From NCBI GenBank assembly GCA_903813345.2, contig CAIIXF020000006.1, positions 27,971,936-28,035,935 of the forward strand: a DNA stretch of 64,000 nucleotides, given 5' to 3'. The position numbers and the translations under genes are program-made. Positions 36,151 to 46,908 of the stretch are shown here, piece by piece. Positions within the stretch are counted from its first letter, which is position 1. Every line of letters begins with the position of its first letter. The notes under the pieces were generated by a model. It was not told the DNA's origin. It saw only the letters and a program-made list of their open reading frames with translations, and ran no database searches. This DNA is from Owenia fusiformis (lineage: Eukaryota; Annelida; Polychaeta; Sabellida; Oweniidae).

Positions 36151-38481
36151 TTGTGGCGACCAATTCAATTATCTGAAGTGTGTTGATTCAGGTTTTTATG
36201 TCACCACCAAAAGTGTTTGGCGTTCGGCAGTTGGTGTCGGCAGTCTGTGTTCGGCGGTCGAAGAAACAGTGCTGGCTGAGCATTTTATGTTGATGTATGC
36301 ACAAACCCAAGACTCTGTACATATACCTGTATGTAGGACTCTGCCGACATATACATCGGCCATACACACTATACAAGAAGTGGTCACTTCAGTTGCTATC
36401 TCACATGTCATGAAATGTAAATTACGATGTAAGTACATCGCGAACGGGGTATTTTAACAAAGAAATCCAATCATAAACTCCTCTGGAGCATGAAAAGGAA
36501 AAGGCTGTCCGTTATTCCTTTATTCACAGTGTTTATTCGATTATATGAAATTATGCGCCTATCAATCTTAGAATACACTTCATATGCCATCTATCTGAAA
36601 AAGTTAAATTAATGCATCATTTTAAAAATCATTTTCAAATGATGCTTCTTGGGAAAAATACCTTTAAAATACATTTTCCATTATATTTCGAAGCTTAAAT
36701 AAAACCCTTAAAATCCACATCGCGTTATTCACTTCCCCAAGAGAGATTGATACCTTCAACCCATGTCCTCGTGAATCTTGCCATTATCCTTTTTGGTGTT
36801 GCAAAAGATGACAGGGTGTGTTGGAAAATTCTAATCAGTAAAAACAAACCTGTATAGATTATAATTCTAGAAACTAAAAACGGTGCCCCTATTCTTTTAG
36901 CGGCTTGTGTTATAGTATCATCGGGGCTTTGCTCGCAGTAAGACGGTTGACAAAGGGATGTGGTTTCTACACTCTTAGTAAAGTCGAATTAGTTATGTAT
37001 TCGGTAGAAGTTTGTTACACAGCTACTATTCTAGTATACATTTTTCAAAATCTTTTTATTCACAACAGATGCCATACATATTTTCTAAAAAGTCCAACTG
37101 TTTTCACTTTGTCATAACGATCCTTGACTTTTATGGTTATCATGCAAAAACTCTATACAGTAAAACCTGTAAAGTGGAACACCTCTAGAAGTAGAACACT
37201 CTTGTTAGTGAGCACTTTTCAGAGTCCCAAGACCAACTGACTTAATGATAAATGACACTTTATAAGTGGAACACCTCTGTTAGTGGAACACTTTTCAGAG
37301 TCCCAAGACCAACTGACTTAAAGATAAATGACACTTTATAAGTGGAACACCTCTGTTAGTGGAACACTTTTCAGAGTCCCAAGACCAACTGACTTAATGA
37401 TAAATGACACTTTATAAGTGAAACACCTCTGTTAGTGGAACACTTTTCAGAGTCCCAAGACCAACTGACTTAATGATAAATGACACTTTATAAGTGGAAC
37501 ACCTCTGTTAGTGGAACACTTTTCAGAGTCCCAAGACCAACTGACTTGATGTTAACTGATCCTCTGTAAGTGGAACACCTCCCAAGTGGAACACTTTTTA
37601 GAGGTACTAAAAGTATTCCACTTAACAGGTTTAACTGTCCACTTAACTCCAAATGGTTGTAAACCCAACTCACCCCGCCCTATTGAGCTACATGTTCAAT
37701 GATATCTTTATTAGATGTTATGTGCAAAATCGGTGATAGATGAACTCTTTCTGGAAATATAAATGTGATTTTCTCAGAAAATATTTTTTGTGAAGAAAAA
37801 TAGTATATTTTATAAATAGGTATTCCAAGTCAAAATTATATTTCTCGCAAGAAGGCTGCAAACCCATCATTTCCCATCGTGTCACATGGAAATGAGTCGT
37901 CGATCGTCCTTTTGTCAGTCTGACCAGTCTGGACAAAATTTGGAAAAATAAAGAATGACAAAAAAGTGGAATAATATTCCCAGTTTTGGGAATAGTTTCC
38001 AAAATACAGGTTTTGCAAATACAAAATAAGCACGCGCAGGCTGTTACACGCAGTACTTTGAATGGGGACATTTGAGTTACCAAACGTATGAAGGGGTGGG
38101 TACTCGTAATCTATAATTATATACTTACGTAGTTGCATTTGCAAGTCTATAGACATTTCAATGGCAATGCAATATAATTTTATGTAAGGTGATGCTCGTT
38201 GAAATATGAATGGAATAAAGGAACGTGAGCATTGCAAGGTCCTTGAATCCGTGTGCACTTTAGTGAGGCAGGCATTGACACACAGGGCACGGTAAATACA
38301 GGAAGGGGGCAAGTGACACACGAAATCATAATGACTTTGCTAACATAAACAACTAGAATTAAAAGAATATTAAGTTTATAAAGAACATTCTCTGAATTGA
38401 TCTGTGAAAGAAAGTCATCGAACGATGTAACATTGAACGTAACGCCCTGCATGTTTTCATTTGCTATTTGAAGTTAAATGG
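36151..38481. other. Intergenic between copies B and C
   Basis: AATAAA near 36697 may end the copy B transcript. The largest structure is a TIR-bounded 76-bp satellite (37158-37637, listed separately). The rest shows no gene; frames on either strand lack splice context or family resemblance. Confidence 0.5.
37158..37637. mobile_element. MITE with an internal 76-bp satellite expansion
   Basis: The ends CAGTAAAACCTG and CAGGTTTAACTG are inverted, with TA before the left end. Inside, a 76-bp unit (CACTTTTCAGAGTCCCAAGA ... AAGTGGAACACCTCTGTTAG) repeats at 37213, 37289, 37365, 37441 and 37517. Unexpanded relatives occur at 63294-63480, 58661-58839 and, partly, 12775-12865. TA flanks and CAGT ends suggest a pogo-like origin. 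Confidence 0.85.
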
Positions 38482-38488
38482 TATAAAT
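38482..38488 (+). promoter_or_regulatory. TATA box of PL8 copy C
   Basis: TATAAAT lies 75 bp before the start codon, almost the same distance as in copy A (73 bp). A TTTAGTCACCTCATT stretch follows about 20 bp later, similar to TTTAGTCGGCTCATT after the copy A TATA box. This shared core promoter predates the foldback insertion found only in copy A. Confidence 0.72.
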
Positions 38489-38562
38489 TGATTTGTCAAT
38501 TTAGTCACCTCATTACCCACATTCGCTGAACTCTCAACCATTACAAACACCAGAGTCTAACG

Positions 38563-41500
38563 ATGAGGCGAGATCATTCATTTCTGTGTTTATTGTCTTT
38601 GATTCTGATGGTAAAATGTTATTACGCGGAATTGTCTGCAGTTGGTACCAATTTCCGAGCGATGGCCATGCCAGAGGACGCTGCGACGGAGAGGGATGCT
38701 ATTCGAACATCATTCGGATACATTCATCCAGCTACGATCAACGCTGACGGCAGCTTCAACAATATAGATTACAAGGACACTGAGGGATGTATGGAACACG
38801 GGGAACGCCTTAGTAAACTTATTCAAGCGTATTATCTTAATCTAACTGTAGATTACATTGAAAATTATTTTTATCAGAACGCATCTACGTGGAAATGGAT
38901 CGCAAAATCTTGGGAGTTCGTAGCTTATAGTGCTCCTGACGTCACGGACTGGAACTGGTGGACGGCACAGATCGGTACCCCAAGGTCCTTCTGGCAAGGT
39001 CTCTTCCTGTCGAGAGGAAAGATAAGCGATAAACTGTACGATCATATGATCAAAAGGTATTGGACTGATGCTCAAGTTTGGAACATCTCAACCATAGATG
39101 GTAAAATGTCGGCTTCAAATTTGGCCAATAGGGGATTTCTAGGGTTGTTTGAGACGTTCTATCAAAGCGAAGGTCAATTTAGTGACAGACGCAATTCACT
39201 TATTGAGCTCTTGAAACACGAGATAATAAATAAAGCTGCATATCAAGGTAAGGAAAGTTACTCATTGTTTTAATTGGTTCTATATCATTAAGCATTCTTC
39301 TTGTATCGGTTGTTTACTGCACCAAAGTCTACGAGAAAGAGAATAAATATATTTTTGTTTTCTTTAACAGGAGAGGGTGTAGGGCCCGATTATTGCATTC
39401 ACATACATAACATACATGAGGGAGTATGGGAGGTCCCTTACTACAGTTCCCACCTCCGACGTATGATCTACAATGGCGGATATGGGGCAGAATATCTCAA
39501 GAGATTTGCCTACATCTATATCCTTTTACGAAACACTGAATACCAGGTAATCAATTTTTCTCCAAACTTAGATCGTCGATGGGAATTATTCTTTTAATGT
39601 CTTCTTTATAAAACTGGTTATAACCAAGGCCAGGAAATACTGATATTTCAAGAAAACAAAATGGCCGCCTTTTCAATTTTCCAAATTTCTCCTCCAAGTT
39701 TTTCAACAACATTACATTTCCTACAAATCATTTATTATTTTCCTAACTTAATAAGGAAATTACAACCCTGTGAGTCTTCATACTTTATTTTATACAAGAC
39801 AAATAACATGGACACAAAAAGCTTTTTTCAAAAATGTCAATTGCATGTACATCTACCTGTACGTCTTATTAGTTCAGAGTATAAACGTGGGATCTTCTTA
39901 CATCACGTTACGTTTCCAACATCATCTCATTTCAGGAAGATGAAGTTATGTTGTCAGAGTTCATTAATTGTTTCCTGGAGTGCCATCAATATTTGGTTCG
40001 CGGCAAGACATTTGAGCCGTCAGCAGTTGGGCGTAATATCGCCGACGACGAGCGAGTGACTTACTGGGCGGCTTACGACTCCGTGTACAAGGTGCGCAAT
40101 TTTACCTATCGTCACATGTTCCCCATTTGATAGATCCTTTACTTATAGGTTTCAATGTATATGTCTTCATTGCACATTTTGCAAAGGAGGTGAATTTATA
40201 TGAAATGAAGTAAGGCAAGCATATATAACTATTTGCAGGAATACACAGAAAGTAATATTTTTCAAACTACTCCCCATCTTCACCATATGTTATATATGGA
40301 TTCTCGAAGCTATAACGGTTATATTATGTGTCACTAGTTTGTTTATTAGTTCTTGTGTCATTTAGATTATTCTCTTTACATAAAAATAGTTCTTTTGTGT
40401 TATTTTATCAACAAAGGTCGCGGAATTGCTCTTGCAACTTGACTTCCGCAAAGAAGAATTAGAAAACGTGATTACGAGATATCAAAACAATGGTCCTACT
40501 AGTGCGTCAAACGCCCTCATTGGTAACAGGGGATTATTCGCCTCAGATATGATGGTCCACCATAGATTAGGCTACATGGCGAGTGTGCGTATGTTTTCTA
40601 CTCGCACGGTCCGACCCGAGACGTGGGTAAACCCCCGGAGAACAATTAATCCATACGGGTAAGAAAATCCTGGATGTTTTTTGCTCTCCATTGAAGCATT
40701 AAAATCGATATATTCCTTCACATACTTACACTCCCCTCCATAAGTTTGCAACCTCCTTTTAGATGACCTTTTAAAAACCAAACTTATCCATGGGAGTGTA
40801 CGCGGGTATTTTCGTCATAAATGTCTCTGGATACAAATATTTTCATTTTAAGATTTTGCTGCAAATGTTTATTTGAGACATTTTATGAAAAATTATGGAT
40901 AGGCGTTAATGTCCGCACCTTTAAAAATTATAAAATACGACAAAACTGGCGCAAATTTTTTCGGAAAAGTGAATCCCACTTGGCATAAGCTGGCTACAGG
41001 CCTGGAATTTCCTGGTCTCTTCGTAAGATATGTGGCCATAAAGTGTCATTGAGACTATATCTGGATAAAAGTATGATCGTTTACATTTAAGGTACTATTT
41101 TGGAGATGGATTTGTGTTCCTGACGAGGGACGACAACGAGTTTGGAATCAGACACAACGAAGTTTTCAAATATTATGACTGGGAAAAGATTCCAGGTATA
41201 GTACAGATATATGCAGATATCTATTTATTTCTAAATCAAATCAAATATAGATTACTAATAAGCTACTGAGATATAATATATATCATCACTGGTGATCCAC
41301 TCGATTACGCTGGTTACCAAAACGAACCGTTTTGGTAACAAAATGTCGGAACATCCGGAAGGTACGATTTTTCTCGTTTCCTTATTTTACACTTGTAGGC
41401 AGAATTCCCACGACATTTTTTAACACAAACATCAGTATCATATGTTTAAGAAAGTGTACATATTTGCGAACAAATAGTTCAGAAGACAACAGGATCGTCG

Positions 41501-43520
41501 TTAAGTGAGGAAGTAAATCGACGATTCTGTTGTCCTCTGAGCTATTTTTTCGCAAACATGTACATTTTCTAAAACATATGATACTGATGTACGTTGTGAG
41601 AAAAAACGTCGTGGGGATTCTGCCTACAACGCGTGAAATAAGGAAAAAAGAAAAATCGTGCCTTCGACGTTCCGACATTTTGTTACCAAAACGGTTCGTT
41701 TTGGTAACCAGCGTAATCGAGTGGATCACCAGTGATCATGTTAGTTTAGAAAAATAACTCTGACAACCATAAAAACCAAGTCATAAATTAGTGAGTTCAT
41801 ATTCGGTTGTTTCTTGTTGAACCATACTTACATAAAGCAACAAAGAGATACCAGAGCCTAGGGGTATATCAGCTAGTCAATAGACCAAGTCACAATTTAT
41901 TATTTAATCTATTTATTGAATTGATTTGTCTTTGATGCCCATCATGTTGTAGGTACCACGGTTGTTTACAGCGGAGATGTACCACAAGAGGGAATGGAGA
42001 GGGTTGGAGGTACTCCGAACTATCCCCATCATATAAGTAATGCAAAATTTGTTGGCAGTGCCTCGGATGGAATGTACGGTGCTGCTGCGATGGTCTACGA
42101 TCGTCCTACTGTCAATATAACAATGAAGAAATCTTGGTTTTTGTTTGATGATGAAATCGTCTGCTTAGGTAGTGATTTATCCCTCCGCGAGAACTATACC
42201 TCTCTTGGACTTCCTATAATAACTACACTGAATCAAATAGTCCAAGATGGCGACATTGTATACATGGCTCCAACAGGATCATGGCAATATGCTGACTGGA
42301 ACAACACAACAAGTGTGCCGAATGCTAGATGGATTCACCACGACAATATGGGATATGTGTTCCCAAATGGGGCAGATGCAACAATTGATTCTTACGAAAA
42401 GACAGCGAATGATAAAAAGATTAATTTAACTGCGATGTTCATGGAACATGGGTTAGAACCATATGCTTACATCATATATCCCAATGTTACCTTAAACCAA
42501 ATAGAGAAGCTCCACGCTAATCCATCCGTGATGATTTTGCAGCAAGACACAAATGCTCATGTCGTGTACCAAACAACACTCCATATGTTAGCAATGGTAG
42601 TATTTTCTGCTCCATTTTCTATTCTCCATCCAGAGTTCGCATACTCCATTACAGTTGACCTGGCTTGTATTTTGATGTTTCAGAAAATTGATAACAATAT
42701 TTCAGTAACTGTTTCGTTTCCTACACAGCTTGCGTCGACAGTCAATATCACGTTAGGTATGAAGGTCAAAGGAGTTGACTCCTATATTAATCCCAGTGAA
42801 GGGACATCCGTTGTGTTGTTCAATTTCTCGGATGACAGAATGGTTGCAGGGAAAAGCCAAACCAAGAATTACGAAATTGTTGAACTTAGTACGTCAGCAA
42901 GTCTAACTCAATTACCCACGAGTGCAACAATTCCTGGAGATGTTCCTACTGCAACTGACATTGTTTCAAATTCGTCACCGGAAAGTCCAACTAAATTACC
43001 CACGAGTGCAACAATTCCTGGAGATGTTCCTACTGCAACTGACATTGTGTCAAATACGTCACCGGAAAGTTCAACTAAATTACCCACGAGTGCAACAACT
43101 CCTGTAGATGCTTCTACTGCAACAGTCACTTTGTCAAATACGACACCAGCAAGTCCAACCCAATTACCTACGAGTGAAATAATTCCCGTAGATGTTTCTA
43201 CTGCAACTGGTACTGTGTCAAATACGTCACCAGCAAGTCCAACTCGATTACTCACGAGTGCAACGACTCCTGTAGATGTTGTGATTGTGTCAAATACGTC
43301 AGCAAGTTCAACTCAATTGCCAACGAATACAACAGTTTCTGTAGATGCTTCTACGGCAACCGTCATTGTGTATACTACTGTTGCATTTGCGGGCATAATT
43401 GTAGCAGCTGTCATCACAGTAGCAGTATCGGCGGTAGTTCATGAGACACGTAGAGTAAAGAAAATTATTAAACGAGTGAAAGATTCTTCCATGAATAATG
43501 ACACACCTCTTATCCGTTAA
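38563..43520 (+). CDS. Polysaccharide lyase family 8 ectoenzyme, copy C (membrane-anchored, long stalk)
   Basis: Six exons: 38563-39247, 39371-39546, 39936-40091, 40417-40658, 41092-41195, 41953-43520; phases 1,0,0,2,1, 976 aa. It has a signal peptide (about 1-22) and the PL8 motifs NWWTAQIGTPR, DYCIHIHNIHEG, YNGGYG, GRNIADDERVTYW, GNRGLFASDMMVHHR, YYDWEKIPG and KKSWFLFDDEIVCLG. After the beta domain comes a Thr/Ser/Pro-rich stalk of about five to six 28-residue repeats (LPTSATIPGDVPTATDIVSN type, bases about 42890-43370), likely O-glycosylated, then a transmembrane helix (about 925-950) and a basic tail. The N-terminal exons resemble copy A, while the last exon resembles copy B, which suggests exchange between copies. 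AATAAA at 43808 is a candidate polyadenylation signal. Confidence 0.91.
40729..40800. mobile_element. Short MITE in intron 4 of copy C
   Basis: A 72-bp inverted-repeat element with the ends ACACTCCCCTCCATAAGTTT and AAACTTATCCATGGGAGTGT. The end sequence matches the large foldback element at 1712-2414. Confidence 0.7.
41285..41736. mobile_element. Foldback MITE in intron 5 of copy C
   Basis: A near-complete palindrome of about 452 bp: ends ATCACTGGTGATCCACTCG / CGAGTGGATCACCAGTGAT and inner arms with GGTTACCAAAACG, ACAACGCGTGAAA, ACATATGATACTGATG and their complements. No coding capacity. It is the longer relative of 31218-31375. Confidence 0.9.
42890..43370 (+). repeat. 84-bp coding tandem repeat in copy C stalk
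   Basis: About five and a half diverged in-frame copies of an 84-bp unit (28 residues) encode the Thr/Ser/Pro stalk between lyase and membrane helix. Copy B has only one degenerate unit here, so stalk length differs between the anchored paralogues. Confidence 0.9.
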
Positions 43521-44949
43521 TTTTAAGTAATTCGAATTTCCTAACGATGTTGATAACAATATGGTCGGATTTGGTTATGTATACTATACAAGGAGCAGTA
43601 GATACAGGGTCGTCCGAAGGATTTTCCAAGTGGGGGTGACCTTTGCATACGGATGGGTTGCGCCACCGACACACCCACGCAAAGTGTCGACGGTGCGTAG
43701 CGCCACAACCTAAGGGGTCTGGGGGCATTCCCCCGGAAAAATTGTAAAAGACCATCTCCGGTTCATTCTGAACATATCTGAGAGCCACATTTGTATCATT
43801 GAATACAAAATAAAGATTATTTTAGAAAAAGGAGGGATCGCTCGCCTCCAACGCCCCTCCCCTTTAGACGGGCTTAGACATCGTCAATATGTGACCTAAT
43901 ACACCCCATGTAGATAGATCGCAGTATAGAACTACTGCGTGATGCGGGGAATGACATTCAACGGGAAAATTAAATAATTAGGTCCCTGGAAAATTGAAAT
44001 GGGAAGATTATAGAAGGAGTGGTACATGGGGATCATAGTTCGTATACAACTTTACAAGTCCTAAAAACATGTAGCTTAAACACCCTAACGATAACACTGG
44101 AATCCAAGAACTCTGAAATCAAAAACAATTACATTGATATTTAAGCATAGGCTATGTCGCACTTGTACATGTTTTATCAGAAATAAATAAATATATAAAT
44201 ACAGAACACTGAAAATATGAAATTATCTTGGAAGTTCATATATGCAGAGAATGTCTGATATGATAAATATTAAAAAGGAAGGTGGATGGACGAATGAAAA
44301 TCACTGTATGGAATATATAGGCCAATAGAAAACAAAACGATCCCTCTTTTCTCACAAGCTCGTGTTACAATCGGGGCTTTATTCGCGGTATGACCGTTAA
44401 ACACGGGGTGTGTTGATTCTTACCTTTTACGGAATTTGAGTGAGATAGACCTCTACAACGTGTACTTCAGTGGGTTTAGATTTACTACGTTCAAAGAGAA
44501 CTACTACTTAGTATTCAGGGTGAACTAGTCTAAACTTTCGACTGCTTGATTACATTTTTGACTAACAATATAAAATTATCTTAGAATGAATTGTCCATTA
44601 TGATTATTTGAAACCTCACACGACGCGGATAGGGGGTGTTTTGCCCATTATTTTAAACTGCATTCGACGAAGTGCATTGTATTACATTGCCCCTTATTCT
44701 CATTGCGTGCAATGCAGAAAGGTGGGATTTCCCATTACATGAATAGACATGATCATAAACTAGGGTTGTATTGCCATTTATTTTCAACAGCATTGCCCAT
44801 TATTTTAAACTGCATCCGATGCAGATAGAGGTGTACTGCGTATCATTGAAACCGCATACGATGCAAATAGGTGATCACGGTGAGGGGATGTATTGCCTAT
44901 AATTTGAAATTGAGTGCAATGTGACTTTTGACGCATGTCCATTTAGGCT
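43521..44949. other. Intergenic with transposon debris
   Basis: 43600-43790 looks like a worn transposon end (ACAGGGTCGTCCGAAGGATT, GGGGGCATTCCCCCGG). 44600-44900 has degenerate direct repeats of TTGCCCATTATTTTAAACTG. No exon is supported. Confidence 0.45.
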
Positions 44950-44957
44950 TATAAATA
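44950..44957 (+). promoter_or_regulatory. TATA box of the basic-protein gene
   Basis: TATAAATA lies 249 bp before the start codon at 45199 and is the best core promoter candidate for the two-exon gene. It implies a 5' UTR of roughly 220 bases. Confidence 0.55.
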
Positions 44958-45198
44958 CCATGAACACATAGCATCTTGTTTTCAAATCATCTGAAAACCT
45001 TATTTTTTAGTTTGCTTGGCTCAAAATATGACGTCATTGATACATCGCATGAATTTGACCAATCTGAACAATTGAAATATATGACGTCACATAGTGCCTC
45101 CTTAGCCTTTGTGTCTGTTTACAAAGCATCTTCATAGTGATCGTCTTGAGATCAAACAAGTCACTAGTTTTGAATTAGTATCTTCTTAGATATTAACC

Positions 45199-46000
45199 AT
45201 GGCGGATCCTAATGAGAGTTTGATGAGATTTGTTCTTGTAAGCGCTCTAAATATGATCATCCACGGGCCACAGGTAAGAAAATGGCTATCCCATTATTCA
45301 ATTAAAGTTGGTTCATTGAAGAGAAAAAGTTGAATCATTGAAACGGAGGTCAATTTTACACTCAACTGGATATCATATGTTTCTAGAGATAATGTCATCT
45401 TATATATTTTAGTTGCCCAATCTGGATGGTTTGAAATCGGCTAGATCTGAATACAAGCGAAGACGTTTCAGGCGGTACAGGGAAAAAGTGGAAACCCGCG
45501 CCAGGAATCTCTTGCAGTTCCTGAGACAGTTTGAGCGTTTAACAATTGGGACGATGCACATGATCGACTGGATAATCACTGATGCCTTTAAGAAGGTTCA
45601 GTACAAAGAAATAAGAGGACGCGATCGGTCTATAAAGGGAAAGAACCTCAAATTTACCGACACGGAATGGATAGAAAAATTTAGCCAGATGTTCGCAAAA
45701 ATGAAAAATGATATTGATCAAAGATTTGATAAAAAATCAAAAACCAAGAAAAATGCCAAACTGAAGCTCAAGACAGTTCAAACAAAAGTAAAAGTTCTTG
45801 GAACTTTTATGGAGCTATCAGGAAGATTATTGAATATTCCCCAACTGGTCGATGTTGGTAAGGTGTGTGTCGTGAATGAGCATCAAAAACGCCCAAATAT
45901 GGACACTGTGATAAACATGCTGGACAATGGATACCTTTCAATTGGTACAAAAATAAAACATGTATTTAAAAATGCTTTCAATAAAATGTTTAAACGTTAA
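45199..46000 (+). CDS. Basic helical protein of unknown function
   Basis: Two exons, 45199-45273 (25 codons, ATG in CCATGG context, donor CAG|GTAAGA) and 45413-46000 (acceptor ATTTTAG), phase 0, 220 aa. I do not recognise the family. It has no signal peptide, no transmembrane helix and few cysteines. Arg/Lys-rich runs (YKRRRFRRYREK near residues 38-49, KKSKTKKNAKLKLK near 130-145) alternate with predicted amphipathic helices. The charge suggests a nucleic-acid-associated or nuclear protein, but this is only a guess. AATAAA occurs at about 46336. It lies between the lyase cluster and the beta-propeller gene on the same strand, with its own TATA-type promoter. Confidence 0.7.
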
Positions 46001-46908
46001 ATCACTCTCGTTTGTTTTTTTTGTTTGATCGATTGTTTGTTTGTTTGTTTGTCATGCATTTCTAGTATTTGGGGCTTGTTTCGATGAGGAAGCTTTTTAA
46101 CTAAGGATTTACGAGGGAAGATCCAGATATTCTGATAAAAATGCTCTTATTTCTTTTTCCTAGCTGTTGGATGATGATATTTGCACATAAAGAAGGGTGG
46201 ATTTTGGCATAGGATTTAAAAATATAAAATTTGTCCATGCCATGTGCTTTTCATGAGAGACGGTACGTATGGGTTACCAAGAAAACTGGAACCGAACAGC
46301 ATTTTAGTAGTTTTTGTATATATCACGTCAAAAGACTCGAATAAATGGCGTAAATTGTTCCAGCAATAAACAAGACTTAGTGATGCACAAATGTAGTTCT
46401 ATTCTTTTCTTTCAACCGATCAATGTATCTGTATGATTTGTCTTGCACTCCAACCCTATAACTCTGTCCGATGCGATGCGAAACTATTTTTTGAAAGGGA
46501 ATACAAAATACAAGTGATATTAACGTGATGAAAATAAGTTTCGTGTCATGCCCTATGTCAAAAGTGCTGACATATTGTTTTAGTCTCCAACAATCAAGTG
46601 AACTGTATTCGGCGTCTGTAGCAAATGGCAGGAGGTGGTGTCATTTTGCATGTTTATGCCTCAATTGTCAAGTAAACATAGTAAACTCTGAGCCTCGACA
46701 CAATCTGATACATGCGAGTAAACTTTAGACTGCTTCATAACATCGTTGACCAACAATACAAAATTATCTTGTTTTATTTATCAGTGTTCAATTCATACAC
46801 TAAATCAATAAGCAGATAATAGTTCAAGACAAAAACCAAAATAAGATCATAAATAATGAATCCTTCAATTTAGCGCCGGGCTAGGGTACTCTGATCAACA
46901 GACGCAAC
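46001..46908. other. Intergenic between basic-protein gene and beta-propeller gene
   Basis: It holds a TTTG microsatellite just after the stop (46009-46050) and the probable polyadenylation signals of the upstream gene. No clear TATA box precedes the ATG at 46909. Confidence 0.45.

Noticed and set aside
43510-43788. Minus-strand frame with GGMPPDPLGCGATHRRH
   Set aside because: This kind of peptide is a translation of a common transposon end rather than a gene, and the region has transposon-like terminal sequence.
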